64,000 bases of DNA from Gigaspora rosea (taxonomy: Eukaryota > Glomeromycota > Glomeromycetes > Diversisporales > Gigasporaceae): contig QKWP01000599.1 in the NCBI GenBank assembly GCA_003550325.1, forward strand, positions 16,189 through 80,188. The letters are read 5' to 3'. Positions 46,640 through 58,129 of the stretch are shown here, piece after piece. Positions within the stretch are counted from its first letter, which is position 1, and the number at the start of each line of letters is the position of its first letter. The translations under genes and the position numbers were made by a program. A model generated the notes under the pieces. It saw only the letters and a program-made list of their open reading frames with translations, was not told the origin of the DNA and made no database searches.

Positions 46640-47284
46640 CTATATTCGTGACTTACAGATTCTTCAAAATCAATTAATTTCTTTTCAATTCCATAGCATG
46701 CTTAACAATAATTTACCTGCCATTGTCAGGCTAATTACAAGTCTTATTGCTATCTCAAGTATTTTTCTCAAATTTTCTTTTTTTGTTGATGGTTGATGAC
46801 TTTGGTCCTGGAGATTTTTAGGGACTTGACCATGGATGTGGCATTCTTCTTGTTTCTGAAGTGAATGCATAACTGGGTTTTGATAAAGTTTTCTTAACCC
46901 AGACGAAGTAGCACTGGTAATGTGTTGATTACTTGGATGTTAGATAAGTACTTCCTTCTGAATTTCTTGTTGGTTTTGTTTTTTTTTTTTTTTGTACTGA
47001 TTATTCGACTCAATTTCCTTTGTCTTGGCCATAGGTTTTTCACCTTAGGATTTCGCATTATTTTCACTATGTAAGTCTTTGGGACGATATTAAACTACTT
47101 TCTTTGGACTCCAGTTTTGGAAGATAAGTATAAATCTTTCTCTTTTTGTTTTCTTGTTTCTATTTGGTATATGTTTAACTAATTTTGGTCTTATTTTTGG
47201 ATTTGGGACTTTTCGATCAACTTTCTTGTTCTGATTGAGGGTGTTGATGAATTGATTCGGTAAAACGTCTATGGACTTGGTCAT
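46640..47284 (-). pseudogene. Degraded Lys-rich frame in LTR element
   Basis: Reading left from 47284, the minus strand gives MTKSIDVLPNQFINTLNQNK, then a lysine/asparagine-rich stretch. After stops comes a second piece (46685-46870) with KILEIAIRLVISLTMAGKL. The two pieces are broken by single stops and look like one decayed protein. It could be a gag-like protein, but no gag motif is visible. Confidence 0.35.
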
Positions 47285-48030
47285 TCATCTGGGGATCCTC
47301 TTAGATAGACGAACTGAGTTCTTGAGATCGTATGACCAAATGTTCACATAGATACGATCTTCTTTTTTTTGAACAGGGTGAATTAGGTTTGATGAATCGA
47401 TTAGAAGCTTGGATCTTTAAAGGAGTCAGAATTTCAGTTGGTGGTTGAGATGCTAGAATCGGGAGTAATGGAATTGAGATTTTAGTGATCTTGGAATATT
47501 GGAAATTGGGCTTCGAGATTTTGGTAGTTTCGCAATCTTGCTAGATTCCAAGTTTTAATAACTTAGGAATGCAGTAGATTTGAAATTATAGTGTAGTTGG
47601 GATCTTGTTTGTTAGGAAAGGTTTGTCAATTAGGGGAGTAACAAAAATCAGGTGATTTTTTAGGGGGGGAGGGGGGTAAAAAAAGTTGAAATTATATATA
47701 AGAACCTGACTATTTATATATTGAGAAAGAGGGAGGGGGGTAGGCCTCTGATAAAAAATAATCAGGTGATTAATGACATTGCCCTTAGAAGCAGGATTGG
47801 GTTTGGGTAAAATGTATTAAGTTTAAAATAATATAATAAAGATACAATTAAGTAAATATATGCATATAAGGAATTGTTTTGCTATAGTATATATATATAA
47901 TCTTGTGTACACTGGGAACTAGTAAAGTGTCTCTTTTTTTTTTTTAAAACAACTAGATAAGACATTTCTTTGTTAATATGAATCCTTTAATCTTCATATA
48001 TTTGCAAAGTCTGACTTTTTTTAAAACTTG

Positions 48031-48468
48031 CTAGAGAAGCCTATCTTGAGCTTTTTTAGACTTAGCTCTATAGAGTTTGTAGAAGTCTCTATTCAGGTGT
48101 TGAAGAGGAGGAGGTAGATTAGGGTACAGGAAGTGTTGCATATCATTTAGGATAAACAAGACTTTATTCAATCTATGCTGATTAACTCTAAGTTTTAGCA
48201 ATTGTTGAATCTGATCTAATCTAGCATCAATTAGATCTTTAATATGGTAAGTGGAAGGTTCTTTATTTTTGCTAATAACTGGGAAAAGGCTTTCTTCATC
48301 AGAGTCAAGTTCCCAATTATCTGAGAGCCCATCATCAGGATTATACTCTAGAGCTTGGCCAGAGTCAATCACTGTTTCCTCAAATATTTCCCAAGGATCT
48401 TCAGTTGGTAGATTTTCTTCCATAGGTGAAGTATCTGACAGATTGTTGATTATTTTGATCAACATCAA
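48031..48468 (-). CDS. Acidic 145-aa protein near the 5' LTR of the LTR element
   Basis: An intact minus-strand frame starts MMLIKIINNLSDTS and has an acidic N-terminal half (DDGLSDNWELDSDEES). The C-terminal half looks helical, with RLDQIQQLLKLRVNQHRLNK and DFYKLYRAKSKKAQ. Its place just downstream of the 5' LTR is where gag normally lies. No gag, zinc-knuckle or other family signature is seen, so the role is unknown. Confidence 0.45.
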   Translation of the reverse strand: MMLIKIINNLSDTSPMEENLPTEDPWEIFEETVIDSGQALEYNPDDGLSDNWELDSDEESLFPVISKNKEPSTYHIKDLIDARLDQIQQLLKLRVNQHRLNKVLFILNDMQHFLYPNLPPPLQHLNRDFYKLYRAKSKKAQDRLL

Positions 48469-48794
48469 GATCAGTCCAAGGGTTGTAATATATATCCATT
48501 TTCTGCTTGTAGTGTTTTATCTTGTTTGGAGCTGTTTGTCACAATGCAAACACTTATGCTTTCACTTCAAACGATTAAGTTATCTTAATATTTAAATGGC
48601 TATAGCGCTTTGGCGTTGCATTTTTCTACTATAATATGCTTAGTAGAAAAGTTCTGTAAGTCCTTCTTTATATACCTTCCAAAATTCACGTAGGTAGCTT
48701 CAAAATTCGTTTCAGGACGCTGTGATTTCCAAACGGTTCTGACTAACGTTTTCTTGCTTCTTTGAGTTGGTGAATCTCACAGTCACCACCAATT

Positions 48795-49655
48795 TGTCAA
48801 CCTAGACTTCTACCTCTTTAGAGAAATGCTAGAGACAGAGCGACTAATGCAGGGAGGCACTTTATCTAATTCACACTAATTACTGTGGTATGCAAGAGTC
48901 AGAAGGGATACTGTTATTTGGGCAGTATTTTGTAAAGAGGCTTGGGGGATTTGCAATTATGAAAGAGGCCACAATTAATAGTATATGAGGATACTAAGAA
49001 TTGTATCAATTGTATTTCAGTGAAGACACACTACTTCACTTATTCTTTATTAATAAACCAGAGATTATTCACTCTGCTTTTTAGCAAAGGAAAAACCTTG
49101 AGTATTTATACATGTTTGTCCAATATAAATAAATACAATAATAAATAGAGGAATCTATATAATCGATAGATTTGATATATGCTAATGCTAAATATAATGG
49201 TTATAATGAATATAATAAAGATAATAAATATAACACATATATCCTAAATATCAGCTATATTAGATATGTTAATTATATCTGTCAAAACTGTTATGTCCAA
49301 AATGTCTAATATGTCTAAAATGTCTAATATGTCTAAAATGTCTAATATTTCTAAAATGTCAGACATATCTGTGATTAACTGAAATGTCTAGGATTACTCG
49401 AAATGTCTGATATTCCAGTATCACAGGTGGCGCAGTATTGATCGACCAATAAGATTTGGGCGCAGTAGGACGTTTTGTAAAGACCAATCATTCAGTTTTG
49501 ACTAGAATGAGCTAGAACGGTCCAATCGAGATGATTTTGGTACCATTCAAAAGGTCTCATTGAGGCGGTCATGATGGTGGTAGTTTCATTAAAATAGATC
49601 GCAGGATCGAGAGTTATCGTCATTATACTTTTCATACGTTTTTAGAGGTCTAACA
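48795..49655 (-). repeat. 5' LTR (minus-strand element)
   Basis: It matches the 44041-44854 copy but carries extra tandem TGTCTAATATGTCTAAAA units (49300-49355) and a short different block near 49230-49255, which explain its greater length. Confidence 0.85.
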
Positions 49656-49734
49656 ACACATGGTGTACAAATAGAAAATGTCTTTCTAATTATATACATT
49701 TTTAGATGATATAAATATAATATTATTAAATGGG

Positions 49735-51420
49735 TGTTATTTTATGGCAACCTGTTGCTATGGTGACCCCGTGATTGACTAATCAAAATTGTTCATGTAA
49801 TTCATGAGATAACTGATATTAATAGGTCATCACGTGAATTATGTGATCGATTTTGATTGGTTATTATATATATTTCGAAATTTATTAATTTTAATTTATT
49901 AAAAAAAAAATACAATGATAAAATCTACACTAAACAAAAACAAACAAAAAACTCCCACGGTGCCCTTCTATCAATTCAGAACCTAATCCTGTAAGGCCCG
50001 AAACAAGTCAAGAAAATTAATATTGTCTGATTTCTAGTCAGAATCGACAACTCCAACGATGACGACTCCAATGATAATGACACCAATGATGAATACTCCA
50101 TCAATGACAACTCCAACAATGACGACTCCAACAATGATGACTCCAATGACGATTTTGTCACAAATTTCAAATGAAAAATATCTAAAAAAAAAAAGTTAGT
50201 TCCAATAAAAAAACTAAGAAAAAAAAAACAAAAAAAAGAAAAAAACTNNNNNNNNNNNNNNNNNNNNNNNNNNNNNNNNNNNNNNNNNNNNNNNNNNNNN
50301 NNNNNNNNNNNNNNNNNNNNNNNNNNNNNNNNNNNNNNNNNNNNNNNNNNNNNNNNNNNNNNNNNNNNNNNNNNNNNNNNNNNNNNNNNNNNNNNNNNNN
50401 NNNNNNNNNNNNNNNNNNNNNNNNNNNNNNNNNNNNNNNNNNNNNNNNNNNNNNNNNNNNNNNNNNNNNNNNNNNNNNNNNNNNNNNNNNNNNNNNNNNN
50501 NNNNNNNNNNNNNNNNNNNNNNNNNNNNNNNNNNNNNNNNNNNNNNNNNNNNNNNNNNNNNNNNNNNNNNNNNNNNNNNNNNNNNNNNNNNNNNNNNNNN
50601 NNNNNNNNNNNNNNNNNNNNNNNNNNNNNNNNNNNNNNNNAAAAAAAAAAAAGAATAAAAAACAAACAAATAATAATAATAATAAAAGAAAAAAGTACAC
50701 AAAAAAAAAAGCGTACAAAAAAAACAAAAAAAAAAGCACACAAAAAAAAGAAAAGAAAAAAAAGTGCACAAAAAAAAGAAAAAAAAAGCACACAAAAAAA
50801 AAAGAAAAAAAAGCGCACAAAATAAAAAAAAAGAAAAAAAAGAGAACAAACACGAACAAATGAAATAACACCGAAAAAACTACACAAAAAATAAAATATA
50901 TATAAAAAAATGAAACCCTCTCCAAAAATAAAAAAAACACAACTGTTAGTAAAAAGTAAAGTTTTGCAAATTTGCAATAGTAGCCGTTTCTTTAAGCTAT
51001 CCCAAAAAAATTTATTAAAAAAAAAATTTATTAAAAAAAAAACCTTTTTAATACTGGCGAAGCCAAGATAAAATGGCAAAACACTAGTAAAAGCAAAGCA
51101 ACTTCGAACTTCGAAACAACGAAACGACAAAATGACAAAATAACGAAATGGTGAAATAACAAAATTAACAACACCAAGACGACACCAAGACAGCTCCAAG
51201 AAGACTTAGAAAAAAAAATACTAGTTGAAGAAAAGAGAAAAAAAGGAAACAAAAAAAAAAGCTTACAGAAATTTGAAATAGTGAAACAGCGAAGCACGAC
51301 TCCAGGCCTAGAAAAAACAAAAAACAAAAAAAAACAAGCAATTATCAATGTTTATATATGATCGCCAATCTCTAAAATGATTGGTCGATCATATAGGGGT
51401 CGCCATGTCGACGGGTCGCT
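49735..51420. mobile_element. TIR element carrying the assembly gap
   Basis: The left end (GGCAACCTGTTGCTATGG then GTGACCCC) and the inverted right end (AGCGACCCGTCGACATGG then CGACCCC) match over about 45 bp and stand out as GC-richer. The 120-bp satellite borders both sides. The interior holds a 15-bp repeat (CCAACGATGACGACT type, 50040-50160), long A-rich runs and an N gap at 50248-50640. Long Phe-rich minus-strand frames across it are only the reverse of poly-A and are not genes. No clean target duplication is seen. Confidence 0.55.
50248..50640. other. Assembly gap (393 N)
   Basis: A run of 393 N is bordered by A-rich low-complexity sequence on both sides, which probably caused the gap. 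Confidence 0.95.
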
Positions 51421-51429
51421 ATTTCCTTT

Positions 51430-51840
51430 TTGTCTTATTAATTAACTCATATGATCTAAATTTTAGGCTGATATTTGATTGATGATTGTAATTTTCTATT
51501 TTACATTTCTGATTATATACATTTTTAAACAATATAACTATGATATTATTAATTAACTCATGTGATCTAAATTTTAGGCTTATATTTGGTTAACTAGTAT
51601 AATTTCTATTTTTACAGACTGATATATTTCTGATTATATATGATGCTATAAGTACGATATTATTAATTAACATGTATAATTTAAATTTAGACTGATATTT
51701 GGTTGATTAGTATAATTTTCTATTTTCACAGACTGATATATTTCTAATTATATACATTTTTAGATAATATAATATAATAATATTAATTAACTTAAATGAT
51801 CTAAATTAGAGGTTGAAACCGAATAATTGTATCTGAATTT
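51430..51840. repeat. 120-bp satellite, right-hand block
   Basis: About four units contain GATATTATTAATTAACTCAT and GATCTAAATTTTAGGC, matching 41600-42240. Confidence 0.8.
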
Positions 51841-53458
51841 AAAACTGGTTCAACCAGGACCCCGAAATATATATAGATAAGTAAGGTAACTTTTAAATTT
51901 TTTATTAAGTGCTGTACGCAAAACTTTTTTATAAGATCAGTACGCAAATTTTATACCTTACAATAAAAATATTAAAAAAATATGCAAAATAAAATTCTAA
52001 CCTTGATTATAGTATAAAATTTTATATAAGCTATAGCGATATATAAAATTATAATTTTTAGTAGTAGTATATTGTTTTTTTAAAAAATTCTCACACATAA
52101 ACTTGTGCATTAAAATTCAAATACATCGAGAAAGTTTTTTTAATGCAGTCCTATGCAGCACAGATCCGCAATCGTTGAAGAAATTTTTTGCAAAGATCTC
52201 TAAGTATATACAATCTGCAAAAATCTCTATAGTGCAGAACTGCGAAGACTTTTAAAAATATAAATTTTGTGCACAACTTGGTTAATTATATTTTTATATA
52301 TCAAATCATGCAATTTTCACTGGCCTATTATAAAATTTTACAAAAATAATATATTTTTATTAAAAAATAACCTACAAAAACATATTACAAGAGATACTAC
52401 AAAACACCTTGGAGACATTACACAAACACCATAAAGACATACACAATAGAAACACCCACAAATGCCATAGAGACTCACCACTACAAACATTATAGAGACC
52501 ACTACACAAACTATAAAAATACTACAATAATCAGAAAAATACCACAAACACTATAAAGCATCACTATAGAAACACTACACAATGCCGTAATGACACTACG
52601 CAATTGCCATAGACACTACAAACGCTATAGAATCGTTGTAGACACTACAACTACTGTCAACGCATAGAGACAAATGTAAAAATAACAAAAAACCTAGTGC
52701 AATTTCAACTAAAACGGTGAACCTACAAAAAAACACAAGAAAAATGACAAAAATAAAAAAACCTACTAAATTACTAACACGACAAGAAATTCAGCCTAAT
52801 CTTAAAAGATCCCAGCTATAATCTCCACTACCTGACACAAATGATAAAGTTGTATCTTCCAAAATGTTCAACTAATGATGTGAAAGAAAAGTTGACCCCA
52901 AAGAACGATATTGCTAAAACAGGAGTACTAAAACCGATGATTTCGATACCAACTACTAATGAAAGAAAGTTCAGGTAAATACTATAAAAAAAAAACAAGA
53001 AAAAAAAAAGCTACTTATTTTATCCTGGTTTAGTAAGGCGAAGATGATCTAGATCTAGATCTAGGGACGAACCTATTATATATAAATAAAAATAAAGAAA
53101 TAAAAAAATTTAAGTAAAATAAAAATAAATCAAATAAAAAAATTATAAACGAAAAAAAAATAAATAAAAAAAATAAATTAATTAAAAAATAATTATTGAA
53201 ATAAAATAAATAAAATAAAGCAAAAAATAAAATAAATGAATAAATAAAATAAAATAATAAATAAAAAAAAAGAAAAAAAATAACTTAAATAAAAAAAATA
53301 AAAATCAGTGAAAAAAAAACGAAAATTAAATAAATAAATAAAATATAAATCTAAAAAAAATAAAATAAATAAAATAAAAAAAAATAAAACTAATAATAAT
53401 AAGCAAAAAAAAATAAAAAAAAAAGATCTGAAAAAAATTATAATATTTAATTAATAAA
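51841..53458. other. Low-complexity, gene-free stretch
   Basis: At 52370-52670 a loose repeat of ACACTATAGAAACACTACAC type is found. From 53080 to 53450 the plus strand is almost only A with scattered T (AAATAAA-like). No gene is supported. Confidence 0.6.
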
Positions 53459-53898
53459 CATATGCTCTGATTTTTGGAATTTATAAAAAAAGCTTATTTT
53501 TTTAAAAATTAAAGCTAAATAATTTTTTGATCTACTAGTCCATTTTAAATGATTTTACTACCAAACTGTTTGTCTCTTTAAGCTGATTCCAATGAGCTAA
53601 AAATAATAAAAATCAAAAAACAGGGTCATAAGAAAATGTGCTATCAAATAGGTGACAAATCTGAAATTGGTTTAACATAGATCAAACCAATTTCAGGTGT
53701 ATCATCTATTTGATAGTGCATTTTCTCATGATCCTGTAATTGGATTTTTATGATTTTGGGCTTGTTGGAATCATCTTAAAGAGATAGACATTTTGGTAGT
53801 AAAATTATTTAAAATGGACCAGTCAATCAAAAATTATATAGCTTTAAAGTTTTAAAAAAATAAGCTTTTTTTATAAATTCCAAAATCAGAGCATATGA
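53459..53898. mobile_element. 440-bp near-complete palindrome (foldback element)
   Basis: Arms of about 220 bp start TATGCTCTGATTTTTGGAAT on the left and are mirrored on the right, with the centre near 53681. Matching inner blocks include CAATTTCAGGTGTATCATC-type and TAAAGAGATAGACA-type sequences. Mismatches are modest. No target duplication could be set because the flanks are low complexity. No coding capacity. Confidence 0.85.
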
Positions 53899-54159
53899 AT
53901 ATTTTTAAAGCTATGCGATGTTTAAAAAAAAGAAACATTAAATTAAAAAAAATAAATAAATTAAAAAAAGCAAATAAAAATAAAAAAAAATACGTAATAT
54001 TATTAAAAAAAAATTTAAAAAATTGAAAAAAATTTAATTCGTAATTCGTATAACAATTAGAGAATTTTTATAATAATAGTTGGAGTTATAATTATATATA
54101 TTTAAATAGTAAACCAAGAAGTGACAGAATCTCTACCGCACTATTAATAAGTATTATTT

Positions 54160-57100
54160 TAAATGGCAAAAAATAAAAGCTATGAGGTTTCTTTAGTTTC
54201 AGTAGGAACTATTAACTCAAATTTGCACTATGGGCCATTTTCATATTATTGGTGAACGATTTGTAACGAATCTTTAGTTTCTATTCGTTTATATATAAGA
54301 ACTATGACTTATTTGAATGGGCACAACTTTATTTTAACAGTTGTAAAAGGTAATAATGAACATTCCGAACTACTAGGATACCTTTGCAATTGTAATTCTT
54401 TTTATAATACTGAACCAAGTACTTCTAGTACTAATGCAATAACCACAGTTTATCGGCAAAATTTTCATACTAAAACAAGATTTTCTGGTCCCTTAGTAAT
54501 GGGATTTAATAATCCAGATATATATGAATAGCTACTAGAAGGAGTTTCATTTTAATCATTTTTATTTATCTTAAACTAGTTCAAATTTTTGTATTTGGGC
54601 TTGCACGATCCAAAAATAATTTGTGAGGATATGCTGGTATAGGGTTTAAATCAAGCTTTCTGTTTCAACTAGAAAAACAACGTTGCTTATTTCTTCAAGA
54701 AATTGAAGAAAATATATGTAAAGTAACTATAATACAAAAAGCAGAAATTAAAAAAGTATATTGTGAATATACACCAAATCTTGTATGGGAAAAATTTTTA
54801 ATGAACAGGGAATAAAACTTACTGAATTGTCAAAACTTACAGAACAAATATTATTTGGAATCGAAATGATTTAACACAACAAAAACTCCAAAATATTGAA
54901 ATTCCATCATGTTCGTTAGATAATTGGAATAATGAAATACTTATGGAAAAAAAATTTTTTTATCATCTTAAACGGCGAACTATTAGTAGTATTAATTGGC
55001 AAAATTTTTTTAATGAATGGCAAGAACAAGGCATGATAATTGAATTACATAACAGTCTTAAGCGACTATATCCAATGAATTATCAATTTAATGCTCGTAA
55101 GATAAATGCATGGAGAATAATGCTTCGTTGTATAGGATGCCATAATATAACCCCATGTTCAAAACAAAATTCAGAGGTAAAAAAATATAATAAAAATAAT
55201 TTTATTTTCCCAAATAAATTTATTCTAACTTATATAATTTATCAGTATAAATTTTGGACTAGATCACCAAATTCTAATAGCGAATGAGATGTATTAAACC
55301 AGCTATATGAACTCGGTTTTTTAACTCAACCAATCGTTTCTTCTAATATATTTTGGAACAGTTTTAATAAAAGTCTAATAGTTAATAAAAATGGTGAAAA
55401 TGGAAAACTAAGAATATTATCAATTATAGCAAATGATTTTAAATATAAAGACTTACAAGAGAACTTATTGGTATTTATTATTCATAAATATATTACAACA
55501 AGGTGAAACCTGTGAACTTTGGGATCGGCCCAGTGAACTGCTTTCATAAATTCAGTTTGATATTTACCCGAATAAAGTCAGAAATTCATTGGGGGTAAAA
55601 TTAGGCAATCTTTTTTCTAATTTAGCTAACAATTCAGACTTGGTTCACTGTAAATTAGTAAAACCCACTATATAGTTTACATAAGGGTGAAATTCGCTTT
55701 TATAATAAAAAATAGTGAACTGCGGATTTTGTCTAATATGATCCATATAGTAGATTTTACTAATTACAACGTGAGTTTCACTCAGTCCTAATATAATTTT
55801 CATGTCTATATTACTAAATAATTTTTTATATTAGGTTTCAAATGATCTAATATCAAAAGCACATACCCATTATCATTTATACGGACCTGGTAATTCCACA
55901 ATAAAAAAACCTTCATATACACGTGAAAAACTACCTACTTATAAATTGCAAGAGTTCAAAAACTTTATTAATGACAAAGCGCATGTAATTATGAGCTTAT
56001 ATAAAAAAATAAAGCTGGTACACCTATTAAATACCTTTGTGATACAAAACAAGCACTTTGAGAAAAATTTCATACTGAGTTTCCTAATGGAATTTGCCAT
56101 ACAACCTTTATGACCAAATTACAGGGAAGTGAATATATATATCGAGAAGATCTAGGTGGTCTTTGCTCAACATGTAGCCATTATAGGTATGAAATATTTG
56201 ATGATATTAGAAAGTTAATTGAAAGTGAAATTACAGACATTATAAAAAAGGTAAGCTTAGCTAAAATTATAGAATTCTGATATTCAAAATCCTGATAGTA
56301 CCTAAATTTTGTCAAATTAAAATCTGATAATGTTAAAATTTTGATAACATTAGGATATTAGAATTATGATTTTGGTACTGGAGTATCAGGATTTTGAATA
56401 TTATAATTAGAAATAGGCAAGATAATAATAAAAGAATTGTTTTTTACTTCAATACTTACATATACATATCATTACTAATTATTTTATATAATGAATAATT
56501 ATTACTTATCATATTTTACAAATATAATCTGGAAAGAAATTTTTTAAAATCAATAATTTGAGGATTTGATTAAATTTTTGCTTGGATTTACTAGAAAATC
56601 CCGACAATACACAATTCTGATGTACATAACCTAACTAAGATAAAATACTAACAAGTCAAGATCCAGACTAAAACAGAATCCTTATGATTAAAAATTCTGA
56701 TATTCAAAATTCTGAACAGTCAAAATCTTAATCCCAAAGGTTAAAATTTTGACTAAGATAAATCTCGACAAAATCTAACCAGTTTATTTGGAATATTAAC
56801 TATTTGGAAATTTTAAACAGTCAAAATTTTATCTTAGTTGAGATCCTAATCTTTGGAATTTTTGATAGTCAGGATTTTTAATATCAGGATTCTAATCCAA
56901 CAAAATCCTGCCTGAACCAGAATCTTGACTTGGTACTTTATCCTAGTCGGGATTATGTACTGTCAGGATTTTCTGATAAATTCCAATTACTAAACTTGCC
57001 CATTTCTAGATAGAATTTTGTAATAAAACTCAAAAAACTATTTCAAATCTTGACAATACGTAATTCTGATACATATAATCATTAAGATAGAATACCAACA

Positions 57101-58125
57101 AGTAAAATCCTGAATAAGAAGAGATTATAACGGTTCAAGATTTTAAGATTCAAACTTCTAAATAGTCAAAATTCTGATAACCCAAAATCCTGATATATAA
57201 TTCTGACAAGTCAAAGTTTTGACAATTATAAATCCTAATTATACTGTATATGTTAAAATTATATAGATTGTTTTTGTATCAGAATTTTGACTTATCAAAA
57301 TTATATAACAAGATTTTGGTTTGACAATTCGAAATTTTGAATATTGAAATTTTGGATTGTCAGGATTTTTAGTCAAGATCTTGACTTGTCAGATTCTATC
57401 TTAGTCGGGATTATGTATTATCAAGATTTTGGACAATTGGATTTTGTAGTAAAACCATACGACTATTTTTCAATATTAAAATTCGCCTTTTGTTTTTAGA
57501 AATCTTTTCTTGACGATTTAGAGAAATTATAGCGATATCTAAAAAAAGATTATAAAGAAAATCTAATTGCTAATAATCAAGGAATAACAAACCACAATTC
57601 TTGTATTAGTTTTTGTTTGTTATGGGCATTTGGAATTTGTACAGAACAACATACACATGCTTTACAAGAATGTGCTAAATTATTTACCTTTTTTAAACAT
57701 CTTGAAGATGAGATTTCTATAAATTTGCATAACAACCTTGATGAATATCAAAGTCATTTATTATATTATTTTGCTCATCAACTCATAAAGTTTATTTGAA
57801 TGCTCAAGTTAATGCTAATTTGTTAGATTTAGATGAAAACGGGCAATATTAATTGTTAATTATAAAATGAAAATTCTTCCAAAAAGTTCTAGAGAAACCA
57901 AGGCAGAATTTTTTGGAAAAAAAGGTTGGACATTACATACAGTTCTGATATATACTAAAAAATCAAAATCACAAGAGCTTGCATTTATGCTTATGATCAT
58001 TGGTCATTGGATGCACGTCAAGATTCATGGTTTACTGCTTCATCGTTACATACAGTAATTGAATCATTAGAAAACAGGCTGAAATGGATATCAGCAATTT
58101 TAGATAATGGTAACTTTATCTTCTA
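54160..58125 (+). pseudogene. Broken gene of a family expanded in AM fungi, function unknown
   Basis: Plus-strand pieces run in order. MAKNKSYEVSLVSVG (54163) is followed by VYRQNFHTKTRFSGPLVMGF (54440-54510). Next come HLKRRTISSINWQNFFNEWQ (54965-55020), FWTRSPNSNSE, LRILSIIANDFKYKDLQENL (to about 55468), and SKAHTHYHLYGPG (55855) after an intron. REDLGGLCSTCSHYRYEIF (56145-56190) precedes a 1.25-kb GT..AG intron (56251-57499) holding three hairpins. The last exon has a Cys-containing SFCLLWAFGICTEQHTHALQ and KILPKSSRETKAEFFGKKGW. In a shifted frame it continues AYDHWSLDARQDSWFTASS and WISAILDNG, just before the LINE remnant. Stops and frame changes are frequent. From memory this resembles a large Rhizophagus family; I cannot give it a function. 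Confidence 0.6.
56270..57450. repeat. Three hairpin repeats in one intron
   Basis: Inverted arms pair 56275 with 56405, 56555-56665 with 56910-56995, and 57040-57120 with 57360-57445. All are built from TCAGGATTTT/AAAATCCTGA-like motifs, and the second and third share the block with ATTCTGATGTACATAA. They look like related foldback elements inserted side by side. Confidence 0.7.
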
Positions 58126-58129
58126 GGAA

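Larger units (their letters stand above)
44041..49655 (-). mobile_element. LTR retrotransposon without visible pol (non-autonomous)
   Basis: Direct repeats of 814 bp (44041-44854) and 861 bp (48795-49655) start TGTCAACC and end GTCTAACA. The flanks share the 4-bp repeat ACAC. A purine-rich tract, AGTGGAGGAGAGT on the minus strand, sits next to the 44041-44854 repeat, so that copy is the 3' LTR and the element points left. The 3.94-kb interior has small frames but no protease, reverse transcriptase or integrase motif that I can see. LTR copies differ at a few percent of positions plus short expansions, so insertion was not very recent. Confidence 0.85.

Noticed and set aside
49976..51348. Long Phe-rich minus-strand frames across the N gap
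   Set aside because: They are the reverse complement of A-rich low-complexity sequence and run through N.
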